A stretch of DNA of 64,000 nt from Sandaracinaceae bacterium (lineage in GTDB: Bacteria; Myxococcota_A; Polyangia; Polyangiales; Houyiibacteriaceae), in the NCBI GenBank assembly GCA_020633075.1, contig JACKEI010000003.1, positions 372,001-436,000 on the forward strand, read 5' to 3'. The number at the start of each line of letters is the position of its first letter. Position 1 is the stretch's first letter. Both the position numbers and the translations under genes were made by a program. A model generated the notes under the pieces. It worked only from the letters and a program-made list of their open reading frames with translations. It searched no databases and was not told where the DNA came from. Positions 18,464 through 26,371 of the stretch are shown in pieces.

Positions 18464-19093
18464 TCAACCCTGGCGCTTCAGCGTGAGCAGGTTCTCGAGC
18501 TTCATCGTCGCCTTCTCCATCTCGTGCTTCTGGCGCTTGGCCATGCCGTTCAGGATGAGGTGGAAGAACATCGCGATCACGGCGATGAGCAGCCCGAGGA
18601 AGGTGTTCCACATGGCCTCGGAGATACCCGCCGAGAGCATGGCGGTCTTCTGCGACGGGTCGTCGATCGTTCCGACGGCCGCGAAGGCGCGAATCAGACC
18701 GCGGATGGTTCCGAGCAGGCCGATCAGCGTCGCGAGGTTGGCGAAGGTCCACAAGGAAGCGATGCGCTTCTCGAGGGCGGGCAGCACCTCGGCGAGCTTC
18801 TCCTCCATGTTGGCGATCACGGCGTCTTCGCCGCGGTTCACCTGGGTGAGGCCTGCCTTGATCACCTGCAGCAACGGCAGCGGGGCCGCCTCGCACAGCT
18901 TGATCGCACGGTCGATGTTCCCGGCCTGCACCAACTTGCGCACTTGCGCCATGAACTCCGTAGCGTTCACGCGGTACTTGCTCAGGATGAATACGAAGCG
19001 CTCGGCAACGATGGCGAGTACCAGGGCAAGCACCGCGATGTTGATGAACGAGAACGGCGCGCCCTCCACTAGTGCGTGGCCAACCTCTTGCAT
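18464..19093 (-). CDS. MotA/TolQ/ExbB-family proton channel protein (module 1)
   Basis: A 209-residue TolQ/ExbB homologue. It has an N-terminal membrane segment (FINIAVLALVLAIVAERFVFI), a cytoplasmic loop with the RKLVQAGNIDRAIKLCEAAP helix pair, and the paired C-terminal membrane segments (NLATLIGLLGTIRGLIRAF and EAMWNTFLGLLIAVIAMFF). The GLLGTIxGLI motif is the family hallmark. It assembles with TolR partners to turn proton flow into mechanical work at the periplasmic face. It is the first gene of the minus-strand module and is divergent from a second such module at 19599. Confidence 0.93.
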   Translation of the reverse strand: MQEVGHALVEGAPFSFINIAVLALVLAIVAERFVFILSKYRVNATEFMAQVRKLVQAGNIDRAIKLCEAAPLPLLQVIKAGLTQVNRGEDAVIANMEEKLAEVLPALEKRIASLWTFANLATLIGLLGTIRGLIRAFAAVGTIDDPSQKTAMLSAGISEAMWNTFLGLLIAVIAMFFHLILNGMAKRQKHEMEKATMKLENLLTLKRQG

Positions 19094-19598
19094 CAGTCAG
19101 GCTCCTTCGAGGCTGGGAGCGATGTGAGCGTCTTGCTCCATGGCTCCCCTTACCGCGACGCCGCCCCGATTCGCTCGGCGGACGGCGTTTTTAACATGGG
19201 ATAGAAGTGAAGACTCAGCGATTGCTGAGAACCGGGGGGACGCTACCGCAGCGCCCCGAAGGTTGTCAACGCGAAGCACACGAGTTCGTTGTGTTCTCGC
19301 CGATTGGGAACCTCGGCCCCCGATGGTTGTCCAAACGGGGTGCTCTCCTGTGTGCTGGACTTGCTTTCGTTTGTGCCGCGCGGATCGATGTTGACTTGCA
19401 TGGGGCAGTCGGTATCATCGGCCCTTCTCGACGATAGTGCTCATGGTTACGCTTGTTTTTCCGTGAGTTATCAACCCTTTAGACGCACTTATCCAACACC
19501 CGCATGGCGTGGGTCGCGGAAGTAGGGCGCACCGGCACTCGACACAGACCGCGTTCCTTTGGTGAACGCTGGAACGCAGAAAGGCTCAGGAGACGATC
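19094..19598. other. 505-base divergent control region between two TolQR modules
   Basis: A gene-free region with clearly lower GC than its flanks. It contains a near-consensus plus-strand promoter (19391-19418), a TTGACA on the minus strand (19264-19269) followed at 18 bases by a poor -10 (TAGCGT), and a small perfect hairpin (CTCAGC-GATT-GCTGAG, 19214-19229). I see no RNA gene family I can name. Confidence 0.6.
19391..19418 (+). promoter_or_regulatory. Sigma-70-type promoter for TolQR module 2
   Basis: TTGACT (19391-19396), a 16-base spacer, and TATCAT (19413-19418), each one mismatch from consensus. It points to the TolQ-like gene at 19599 and would give a leader of about 170 bases. Confidence 0.6.
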
Positions 19599-20252
19599 AT
19601 GGCAACACTGTGGGAACACTACCAAGAGGGCGGCTGGGCCATGTGGATCATCCTCTTCTGGCTGATCATAGCGATCTCGATCATCGCGGAGCGCGCCGTG
19701 TACCTCTACAAGTGCTCGATCAACAAGGACGTGTTCCTGTCGACGATGCAGAAGTGCATCCTCGCCGGTGACATCGCCCGCGCGATCAAGCTGTGCTCGG
19801 CGGCCAACGCGCCGCTCGCGCGCATCGTCAAGGCCGGTCTCATGCGCGTCAACCGCCCGGACGAAGAGGTCCAGGCCGCCATGGACGAGGCGGCGCTCCG
19901 CGAGCTGCCGCTCATCGAGCACCGCACGGCGTACCTCGGCCTCCTCGCGAACCTCGCGATGCTCTCGGGCCTCTTCGGCACGGTCATCGGTCTCATCGGC
20001 GCCTTCGCGGCCGTCGCTGGCGCCGACTCGGCCTCGAAGGCGACCATGCTCGCGAAGGGCATCTCGGAGGCCATGAACTGCACGGCCTTCGGCCTGATCG
20101 CGGCCATCTCGGCGCTCATCGGCATGGGTGTCCTCAACGGTAAGACCCAGGGTCTGCTGGACGACATCAACGCGGCGACGGTCCAGGTCATGAACCTGGT
20201 CGTCAACAACCGCTCGAAGGTCAACCTCACGGGCGTGGGCGACGAGGCCTGA
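19599..20252 (+). CDS. MotA/TolQ/ExbB-family proton channel protein (module 2)
   Basis: A 217-residue TolQ/ExbB homologue, first gene of the plus-strand module. The first membrane segment is MWIILFWLIIAISIIAERAV, the cytoplasmic loop contains CILAGDIARAIKLCSAANAP, and the paired C-terminal membrane helices are NLAMLSGLFGTVIGLIGAF and NCTAFGLIAAISALIGMGV. The family motif GLFGTVIGLI is clear. It is a paralogue of the 18464 protein (matching AGDIARAIKLC and AGNIDRAIKLC), so the divergent modules probably arose by duplication. A GGAGA ribosome site precedes the ATG. It partners the two TolR-like proteins that follow. Confidence 0.94.
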   Translation: MATLWEHYQEGGWAMWIILFWLIIAISIIAERAVYLYKCSINKDVFLSTMQKCILAGDIARAIKLCSAANAPLARIVKAGLMRVNRPDEEVQAAMDEAALRELPLIEHRTAYLGLLANLAMLSGLFGTVIGLIGAFAAVAGADSASKATMLAKGISEAMNCTAFGLIAAISALIGMGVLNGKTQGLLDDINAATVQVMNLVVNNRSKVNLTGVGDEA

Positions 20253-20315
20253 GACCGCTCGCGGGCCCAGCCCGCGAGGTCTTCTCTCGACTAACAAGGC
20301 AACAGGAGCAGCAAG

Positions 20316-20789
20316 ATGGCAAGTATCGACTCAGGCGGCGGACACGGCGGAAAGAAGACCGTCGACCAAGAGATCCCCCTGGTTCCGTTCATCGACCTGC
20401 TCCTGTGCTGCGTCATGTTCCTGCTCGTCACGGCGGTCTGGAACCAGCTCGCCCGCATCGAGGCCAACCAGAACGTGCCGAGCACGTCGGCCCCCTCGGA
20501 CGAGCCTCCGCCCGAAGAGCGCGACAAGCTCACCATCAGCATCACGGCCACGGGCTACACCCTGTCCTCGACCGCAGGCGACTCGCACAACGTGCCGCGT
20601 AGTGGCGAGAACTACAACGTCGACGAGCTGCGCACCAAGCTGCAGGCGTGGCGTCAGGCCTACCCGAACCGACACGACATCACCGTCACCCCCGAGGACG
20701 GCGTCCGGTACGAGCACGTCATCGAGACGATGGACACCGCGCGTGGCGAAGAGTGGACCGAGATCTCCCTCGGCGCCGCGAGCTTCTGA
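20316..20789 (+). CDS. ExbD/TolR-family protein (module 2, first TolR)
   Basis: A 157-residue ExbD/TolR homologue. A short basic N-terminus (GGGHGGKKTVDQEI) leads into PLVPFIDLLLCCVMFLLV with the proton-relay Asp27. The periplasmic domain includes ERDKLTISITATGYTLSSTAG and HDITVTPEDGVRYEHVIETMD, the YEHVI part matching its counterpart in module 1 (YEHVIHAMD). AGGAG lies upstream of the ATG. It is 63 bases after the TolQ-like gene and 9 bases before the second TolR. Role: stator and peptidoglycan- or partner-contacting arm of the proton motor. Confidence 0.93.
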   Translation: MASIDSGGGHGGKKTVDQEIPLVPFIDLLLCCVMFLLVTAVWNQLARIEANQNVPSTSAPSDEPPPEERDKLTISITATGYTLSSTAGDSHNVPRSGENYNVDELRTKLQAWRQAYPNRHDITVTPEDGVRYEHVIETMDTARGEEWTEISLGAASF

Positions 20790-20798
20790 GGAATCATC

Positions 20799-21368
20799 AT
20801 GGCGATTGCAAAGCCCGGTAAGGTCCTGCTCCACAAGATCCCCCTCCACTTCGTGCACGAGAAGGTGTCCGGTGGCGGCAAGAAGGGTGTCGACCAGAGC
20901 ATCCCGCTCGTCCCCTTCATCGACTTCTTGATCACGCTGGTGGTCTTCCTGCTCATGTCGTTCTCCGCCTCCGGCGAGCTCGTAGCGCAGCAGGCCAGCA
21001 TCACGCTGCCAACCGCCCAGAACGCGACCCCTCTCGAGGTGGCGCCCATCATCGCCATCGACGACCGCGCGGTGACCCTGGACGGGACGCGCGTCGCGGA
21101 CTCGGCGACGCTGGCGGCCAACGCGGACGTGAGCCGCATCGAGCAGCTCATCCAGAACCTGAACACGGTGAAGCAGAACTGGCAGGTGCTGCACCCGGGT
21201 CAGGACTTCCCGGGGATGGTCATCATCCAGTGCGACCTCAACGTGGACTTCCGCGTCATCAAGAAGGTCATGTTCTCCATCTCGCAGGCTGGCTTCCCCA
21301 ACATCAGCTTCGCGGTGAACGGCACCGGCGAGGACGCACCCGCGCCCGCTCACGGGGCCGAGCACTGA
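20799..21368 (+). CDS. ExbD/TolR-family protein (module 2, second TolR)
   Basis: A 189-residue ExbD/TolR homologue with a longer N-terminal tail (residues 1-35, KKGVDQSI just before the membrane). The membrane segment is PLVPFIDFLITLVVFLLMS with Asp42. The periplasmic domain has IIAIDDRAVTLDGTRVADS and GMVIIQCDLNVDFRVIKKVMFSISQAGF, a typical ExbD ending. It is followed by a terminator, so the module transcript probably ends here, although the membrane-anchored gene at 21461 is in the same direction. Confidence 0.93.
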   Translation: MAIAKPGKVLLHKIPLHFVHEKVSGGGKKGVDQSIPLVPFIDFLITLVVFLLMSFSASGELVAQQASITLPTAQNATPLEVAPIIAIDDRAVTLDGTRVADSATLAANADVSRIEQLIQNLNTVKQNWQVLHPGQDFPGMVIIQCDLNVDFRVIKKVMFSISQAGFPNISFAVNGTGEDAPAPAHGAEH

Positions 21369-21403
21369 TCCAGGTCGCGAGGGAGACCCTCTGCGACTGC
21401 ATT

Positions 21404-21432
21404 CGGGCGCACCCAGTGGGGGCGCCCGTTTT
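21404..21432 (+). terminator. Rho-independent terminator after TolQR module 2
   Basis: A stem of CGGGCGC/GCGCCCG with an inner CCC/GGG stem and a 3-base loop is followed directly by TTTT. It lies 35 bases after the second TolR stop. Confidence 0.8.
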
Positions 21433-21460
21433 CGTTCCAGGTACGGACTAGGAAGCCTCG

Positions 21461-22399
21461 ATGCCGAACGCTCTCGATCCGCAAGACGCCGAACGCCCCG
21501 ACCCGCTCCCCGCAGACCTCACGCCGGCGCGCTATCAGGCAGACGGGCGACGGACGTTCGCCCCCAACCGCCGCTGGGGGCTCGTGCTGGCCGTGCTCGC
21601 GTCCATCGCGGGCTTCTTCCTGATACAGGTCTATGGGCGCGTGCGTGCCCGCGAGGCGCTGCGCGAGGAGCTGCTCGCACGCTACGAGGCAGAGGCCGCA
21701 CCCACCGCCGCCGAGGTCAACCAGTTCATCACGCGTCTGAACGACTGGGTGGCGGACGCGGGACGCGAGGACGCAGCCCCCGCGACCTTCGCGAACGAGG
21801 GCTTCCGGTGGTCCGAGATGCACGACTGGCGGGGCCTCTATCTGCGCATCGAGGCGGAGCACACCCGCGACCCCGCCACCATCGCGACGGCGGCTCGCGA
21901 GATGACGCGCGACGCGATCACTCGCTGCCTCGGTGTGAGCCCCGTGAGCGCGCGCGGGCTCTACGAGCTAGCGCAGTTCCTCGAGCCCGCCTGGGTGGAG
22001 TCGATCCGGACGGAGGAGGACACCATGACCCTGCGGGTGCTGGAGGACGAGATGAACCGGCGCCTGCGGCGTGACGTGCCTCTGGTCCGCTCGATGCTGC
22101 GCAGCCACTACTTCTTGCTCATCGTGACGCGCGGGGGGCACAGCGCTGGGATCGTGGACGCCTATGTGTATGACCTGGACCGCGGCGTGCTGCTGATGTC
22201 GACGCGCACCCGCGCCGGGGGGCGCTTGATCCCCGTGCGCATCGGCGAGAGCCGCGGGCCGTGGCCGAGCGAGCTGGACCTGAGCCGCAGCGGCGCCGAG
22301 GATTGCTCCATCGCGGGCGCGCTGCGCGCCGTGGCAGGGGAGCCCGTGGGCATACCGCGGGAGCCGACCGTCGGGGTCGAGGACGTGCGTCTCGACTGA
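21461..22399 (+). CDS. Membrane-anchored periplasmic protein of unknown function
   Basis: A 312-residue protein with a cytoplasmic N-terminus (about 40 residues, acidic then basic), one membrane segment WGLVLAVLASIAGFFLIQVY (about 41-60) and a large periplasmic part. The latter begins with a helix (REALREELLARYEAEAA) and ends with a beta-rich region (HYFLLIVTRGGHSAGIVDAYVYDL). The topology is TonB-like, and it follows a TolQ-TolR-TolR operon, but I do not see a TonB C-terminal domain or proline-rich spacer. It is separated from the operon by a terminator. Link to the motor is a guess from position; no family is recognised. Confidence 0.75.
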   Translation: MPNALDPQDAERPDPLPADLTPARYQADGRRTFAPNRRWGLVLAVLASIAGFFLIQVYGRVRAREALREELLARYEAEAAPTAAEVNQFITRLNDWVADAGREDAAPATFANEGFRWSEMHDWRGLYLRIEAEHTRDPATIATAAREMTRDAITRCLGVSPVSARGLYELAQFLEPAWVESIRTEEDTMTLRVLEDEMNRRLRRDVPLVRSMLRSHYFLLIVTRGGHSAGIVDAYVYDLDRGVLLMSTRTRAGGRLIPVRIGESRGPWPSELDLSRSGAEDCSIAGALRAVAGEPVGIPREPTVGVEDVRLD

Positions 22400-22542
22400 G
22401 ATGTCCTCGAGCACGATCCTGATCTGTGCTCTTGCGGCGCCGAGGAGGCTGGACTCACGGCGGCCCCAGCGTTGGCGAGCCTGCGTCCGAAGGAGGCCCC
22501 TCCGAGGTGGGCGAGGGCCGCGTGGCAGGCGCCTGAATTGAG

Positions 22543-22566
22543 AGAGGGCCCTCAGCGGGGCCCTCT
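22543..22566. terminator. Bidirectional hairpin between convergent genes
   Basis: A perfect 9-bp stem (AGAGGGCCC / GGGCCCTCT) with a 6-base loop in the 209-base gap between the membrane-anchored gene and the TRAP binding protein gene. Nothing else is recognisable in that gap. Confidence 0.65.
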
Positions 22567-22608
22567 TGGGTGCGTGCTGCGTGCGGGCCGCCTTGTGGCG
22601 GCTCCCGC

Positions 22609-23634
22609 TCAGCGTGGCGCTGCGGCGGCCTCCACGCTGCGAAGCAGCGCGGCCGAGTACAGGCGCCCGGTGAGGCGCTGGCGTGTCGTGGCCTGCGCGG
22701 TCGCCCACTCGGCCTGGTGTGCCGAGATGTCCACCTCCGTGATGCCGCGGCGCAGGACGGTCTGGTAGGCGCGGTCGTCATCGCGGCGGATCGCGCGACG
22801 GAGCGCCGAGTGCGCGCGGTCGGCCGTGCTGGTGAGCGCGGCGCGCTGACCCTCGGTGAGCGCGTCGAAGGCGCTCTTGTTGATGATGGTGGCGCCCACG
22901 ATGAGTCCGGAGTTCTGCTGCGTGACGAAGCGCAGGCGCGTGTGCCACTGCAGGGAGACTGCCGCCAGAGCCGAAGCCGGCACGGTGTTGACGACGCCCG
23001 TCTGCAGCGACGGGTAGACCTCGTTGACGCCGAGCTGCACGGGGGTCGCGCCCACCACGGAGAGGAACTCCCCGAAGATGGGCTCGTCGCGCCAGTGCCA
23101 CGGGCGGGTGCTGCGGATGTCCGACGGACGCGAGATGCTCTGGGTGGAGAAGAGGCGCGACTTGCCCACGTCGCCCCAGCCGAGCAGGGTCACGTTGCCC
23201 TCGGTGAAGCCCTGGAGCAGCTGCCGGTTGAGGCGGCTGCGCACGCGGTCCATCTGGGCGTACTCCGTGATGACGCCGGGAACGGCGAGCACCAGCGTGG
23301 ATCGCGCCACCTGGCCGAGGCCCGTGGTGGTCACGGCCGCGCCGTCCAGCTGTCCGTCGCGCATCTTGCGGATGAAGTCGCGCTCGTCGCCCTGGCTGCC
23401 GCCTGGGTAGAGGCGCAGGCTGACGCGGCCACCCGTCGCGTCGCCCGTCGCCTCTTGGAGGCTCTGGTTCCACGCGTTGAACACGCGCATCCAGGACGAG
23501 CCGTCGGGCGCAAGGGTCGCGATGCGCAGCTCGACGTTGCGGGCGGCTTGTGCCTCCGCAGCCGGGGTGCTGCTGCCCGGTAGCCCGAGGGCCACCGCGG
23601 CGACGATGAGAGGGAGTAGGATTCGCTTCTTCAT
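22609..23634 (-). CDS. TRAP transporter substrate-binding protein, DctP family
   Basis: A 341-residue periplasmic solute receptor. The N-terminus is a signal peptide (MKKRILLPLIVAAVALG, cleavage near AEA-QA). The mature protein follows the DctP layout: VELRIATLAPDGSSWMRVFNAW, VSLRLYPGGSQGDERDFIRKMRDGQLDGA, the TRAP signature region around SRLFSTQSISRPSDIRSTRPWHW carrying the likely ligand-carboxylate-binding Arg, and VGATPVQLGVNEVYPSLQTGVVN. The usual ligands are dicarboxylates or other organic acids. It lies downstream of a TatT gene on the same strand; no DctQ/DctM permease gene is nearby. Confidence 0.93.
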   Translation of the reverse strand: MKKRILLPLIVAAVALGLPGSSTPAAEAQAARNVELRIATLAPDGSSWMRVFNAWNQSLQEATGDATGGRVSLRLYPGGSQGDERDFIRKMRDGQLDGAAVTTTGLGQVARSTLVLAVPGVITEYAQMDRVRSRLNRQLLQGFTEGNVTLLGWGDVGKSRLFSTQSISRPSDIRSTRPWHWRDEPIFGEFLSVVGATPVQLGVNEVYPSLQTGVVNTVPASALAAVSLQWHTRLRFVTQQNSGLIVGATIINKSAFDALTEGQRAALTSTADRAHSALRRAIRRDDDRAYQTVLRRGITEVDISAHQAEWATAQATTRQRLTGRLYSAALLRSVEAAAAPR

Positions 23635-23777
23635 GTCGTTCCTCGTAGCTGTTGTGTCGAGGGGGTCCCGACGTGGGCGCCCCGGGGAGACGGCGAAGGG
23701 ACGTCCCGGGTCGCAGATGATTCAATCACGGGGCTGGCCGAGCAAGTCGGCCGTCGTGGCCCTGGAGGGCCTCGACC

Positions 23778-24782
23778 TCAGAAGTAGCGGTCCACGTTGG
23801 CGAGGTAGCGCTCGGCACGGCGGCGCGCGACGCGGTTGGACAGGCGTGCCGCGGGGAGCGGGTCACCGGCCTCGAGGACCTCGCGCAGGAGGCGCAGGAA
23901 GAGCTCTCGGTCGCCGCGCTTCACGGCGTAGTGGCGCGCCATGTTCACGTGCACCAGCAGCGCGTGCCGTTCGCTCAGCTCGAAGGCGTTGTCGAAGAGC
24001 TCCTGCGCGACGTCCAGGTCGCCACCCATCATGTTGGTTTGCACCACGGCCAGGAAGGTCGTCGCGGCGCCATGGTAGTAGCGTGGGTTGAGCGAGGCGG
24101 AGCGCTCCACCAGGATGCGCGCGTACGGCAGGTCGGCCACGGCTCCCATGTCGTCCTTGGACTGGTTGATGAACGAGCCCCAGGAGTAGCCCGTCCAGAG
24201 CAGGATGCCGGCGTCTTCGGGATCGTTGAAGTTGTGCCTCACCCAGCGCTCGAATTCCTCGGCGCCTGCGCGGATGGCGTCCTGCATGCCCTCGTGGTCG
24301 AGCGAGATCCAGTGCACCGCGAGATCGCGGGCTCGGCGGTAGAACATACGTGCGCGGCCGCGCTGCCGGTCGGCCTCCTCGAAGTCACCCGCGAGCTCGG
24401 CCACCTCGATGGCGTCTTCGACGAACCCGAAGGTGTAGCCCACGTACGCACGACACAGGCGCTCGATGACGAGCTTGTTCTCCGGCACGACCCGCAGCAC
24501 GCCCTCGAGCTGCAGGATGCTACCCGGCGCGGCGGCGCCCGCCAGGTCATAGTCGAAGTACTCCTCGAAGGCGGGCGCGGCGCGGTCGAAGACCTTGGCC
24601 GTGGAGTTGGCGGCGAGCACGGTCGTGTCGCAGGCGGTCCCACACCAGAGGGCCCCGAACAGGGCTACCACGAGGAGCGCGTCGAGGGAGCGACCGCCCA
24701 CGGCTTGTGCGGGAGGGCGCTGCGGCTGGCGGGAAGTGTGGCGGGCGGCGGTGCCGGCGATTGGGTCGCGGGTGGCGTTCAT
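23778..24782 (-). CDS. TRAP-associated TatT-like protein
   Basis: A 334-residue protein from the ATG at 24782, with an N-terminal hydrophobic stretch (LDALLVVALFGALWCGTAC) that could be a signal or lipoprotein signal, although the lipobox is not classical. The mature protein is helical and fits the TatT family (trimeric TPR-like TRAP component first described in Treponema): LEGVLRVVPENKLVIERLCRAYVGYTFGF, ARMFYRRARDLAVHW, ILLWTGYSWGSFIN, YHGAATTFLAVVQTNMMGGD, LLVHVNMARHYAVKRGDRELF. TatT binds its DctP partner (TatP) and is thought to form a ligand tunnel. The DctP gene follows at 143 bases, as in other TatT-P loci. Confidence 0.85.
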   Translation of the reverse strand: MNATRDPIAGTAARHTSRQPQRPPAQAVGGRSLDALLVVALFGALWCGTACDTTVLAANSTAKVFDRAAPAFEEYFDYDLAGAAAPGSILQLEGVLRVVPENKLVIERLCRAYVGYTFGFVEDAIEVAELAGDFEEADRQRGRARMFYRRARDLAVHWISLDHEGMQDAIRAGAEEFERWVRHNFNDPEDAGILLWTGYSWGSFINQSKDDMGAVADLPYARILVERSASLNPRYYHGAATTFLAVVQTNMMGGDLDVAQELFDNAFELSERHALLVHVNMARHYAVKRGDRELFLRLLREVLEAGDPLPAARLSNRVARRRAERYLANVDRYF

Positions 24783-24815
24783 CCCCGATGGTGTACGCAC
24801 CTGGGGCTCGCCTTG

Positions 24816-25739
24816 TCAACGCTGCTGGCGTCGCTGGCGCCTCCGGCGCGTGCCCTGCCGCAGCATGAGCGCGACCGCGCCCGCGAGCGCGAACAGCCCC
24901 ATGGGTGCGCCGTCACGCTCTGAGGTCGCAGGGGCGCCGACAGCGCAGCTGCTGCCCCTGGCGTCGTCCTCGCAGTTCAGATCCAGGCCACCGCGCGGGG
25001 TGTAGTCCGTACACGCCGGCAGCGCGCCAGGTGGGTAGATGGTGCACAGCGCCTCGATGTCGTCGTCGGCCAGCGAGCGCTTGAGGGTCTCACCGCGTGC
25101 AGCCGACAGGTACATGGTCGCGTTGGGCACGTCCGAGTGCGCGATCCCGAAGAAGTGCCCGAGCTCGTGCGTGACGACGTTCTGGAGGTCGACGACTTGA
25201 TCGCGCGGGAGCGCAGCCGGGCACCCGCCCGCCGGGCAGATGGCGTAGGGGCCGAGCTGTTCGTTGATCATGACGTCCACGTCCAAGATCGTGCCGGTGC
25301 TGGTGTTGTGCCAGACGGTGGTGATCGCGAAGGCGGCGGGGTCGTAGTCCCGCGCCTCCCAGTCGCTCACGAACGCCACCACGTTCACGTTCCCGCGGTT
25401 GACCCGATACTGAGCCTCCTGGCACGTGGCCCGTTCCACGTATCCCAACACGTCGAAGCCCGGCGAGGCCCCGTCGCAGGTGACGTCCAGCCACGTGCGG
25501 AAGCTCGCGTCCATGACGCCCTCGATCTGGGCGACGCTCAGGTCCAGCCCACCGCGCTCGTCGACGGCGAAGGCCATGCAGCCGGTGCGCCAGCTGAGTG
25601 GCACGCCGTCCGTGACGCAGGGCATCGAGGCCGTGGGTGACCGCGTGCTCGAGGTCATCTGACACCAGGCCGAGCTCGTGGCAGGGGCGAGCCAGCACGC
25701 TGCCGCGAGCACGAGAGCGAGGGAGCGGAAGTGGTTCAC
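24816..25739 (-). CDS. Matrixin-type zinc metalloprotease with MYXO-CTERM-like tail
   Basis: A 307-residue secreted protease. The GTG at 25739 overlaps the previous stop (GTGA) and starts a clean signal peptide (NHFRSLALVLAAACWLAPATSSAW). The zinc-binding motif HELGHFFGIAHS (HExxHxxGxxH) is followed by the Met-turn NATMYLSA, as in matrixins. The propeptide-like cysteine pattern is not obvious, but the protein is Cys-rich. The C-terminus has a Cys, a hydrophobic helix (MGLFALAGAVALML) and an Arg tail (RRRRQRRQQR), resembling MYXO-CTERM sorting signals handled by myxosortase. Probably surface-bound. Upstream partner is the secreted 196-residue protein. Confidence 0.85.
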   Translation of the reverse strand: MNHFRSLALVLAAACWLAPATSSAWCQMTSSTRSPTASMPCVTDGVPLSWRTGCMAFAVDERGGLDLSVAQIEGVMDASFRTWLDVTCDGASPGFDVLGYVERATCQEAQYRVNRGNVNVVAFVSDWEARDYDPAAFAITTVWHNTSTGTILDVDVMINEQLGPYAICPAGGCPAALPRDQVVDLQNVVTHELGHFFGIAHSDVPNATMYLSAARGETLKRSLADDDIEALCTIYPPGALPACTDYTPRGGLDLNCEDDARGSSCAVGAPATSERDGAPMGLFALAGAVALMLRQGTRRRRQRRQQR

Positions 25740-26326
25740 GGCGCCTCGTCGACGGCGACCAGCGCTTCGATCTCGGCGCACAGCTCGTGCAGCGGACGAG
25801 GCTCCATGAGCGCTGCGGGCGCGGGCACCAGGCGCCCGCCGCCCACACGGCGCATGAGCGCGAGCCCACGCGCGCCGGGAAACACCACGTCCTGCCCGCG
25901 CTGGTCTTGGTTCACGGGGAGGACACCTTGGGCCATGCCCACGGGGGTCAGCACCTGAGCGCCGTGACCGCGGCGCAGAAACAGCAGCGCCCGGTCCCCC
26001 ACGTCGAGATGGGCGGAACCCTCGACACGCATGCCGACGTCGCCCACGGCCCCCCCGAGCGTCGTGACCCGCAGCGTGGGCGCGACGCCGCCACGCATGC
26101 GGTCCTCCACCTCCACCACGCTGTCCGTCACGATGCGCGCGCCGTCGTAGCGGGCCTGCGCGCTGCGCGTCACCCCGACCACGATCTCGTGCGAGGCGTG
26201 GACCAGCTGCCGCAGGTCGAGCGCTTCCGAGACCGAGGCGTGGGCGGGGCGGGCGGGGAGGAGGGCGGCGGCCAGTGTGCTCAGCCCGCACAGGGAGCCG
26301 AGTAACCAAACCAAGCGGGTACGCAT
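25736..26326 (-). CDS. Secreted protein coupled to the matrixin protease
   Basis: A 196-residue exported protein. Signal peptide: MRTRLVWLLGSLCGLSTLAAALLPARPAHA. The mature part starts SVSEALDLRQLVHASHEIVVGVTRSA and is a beta-rich domain (DSVVEVEDRMRGG, VTTLGGAVGDVGMRVEGSAHLDVGDRALLFLRR, LTPVGMAQGVLPV). Small exported proteins of this type often sit immediately before matrixin genes in myxobacteria, and here the stop overlaps the protease start by 4 bases. It could be a chaperone or inhibitor of the protease; that is only inferred from coupling. Confidence 0.8.
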   Translation of the reverse strand: MRTRLVWLLGSLCGLSTLAAALLPARPAHASVSEALDLRQLVHASHEIVVGVTRSAQARYDGARIVTDSVVEVEDRMRGGVAPTLRVTTLGGAVGDVGMRVEGSAHLDVGDRALLFLRRGHGAQVLTPVGMAQGVLPVNQDQRGQDVVFPGARGLALMRRVGGGRLVPAPAALMEPRPLHELCAEIEALVAVDEAP

Positions 26327-26371
26327 CGCCTCATGCTGGCCAGCAGGGAGGCGAAACGCAACCCGTCATGC

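Noticed and set aside
24816..26309. Single 497-residue protein covering the protease gene
   Set aside because: The upstream part is in the wrong frame for the coupled secreted protein; a GTG at 25739 with a signal peptide is a far better start.
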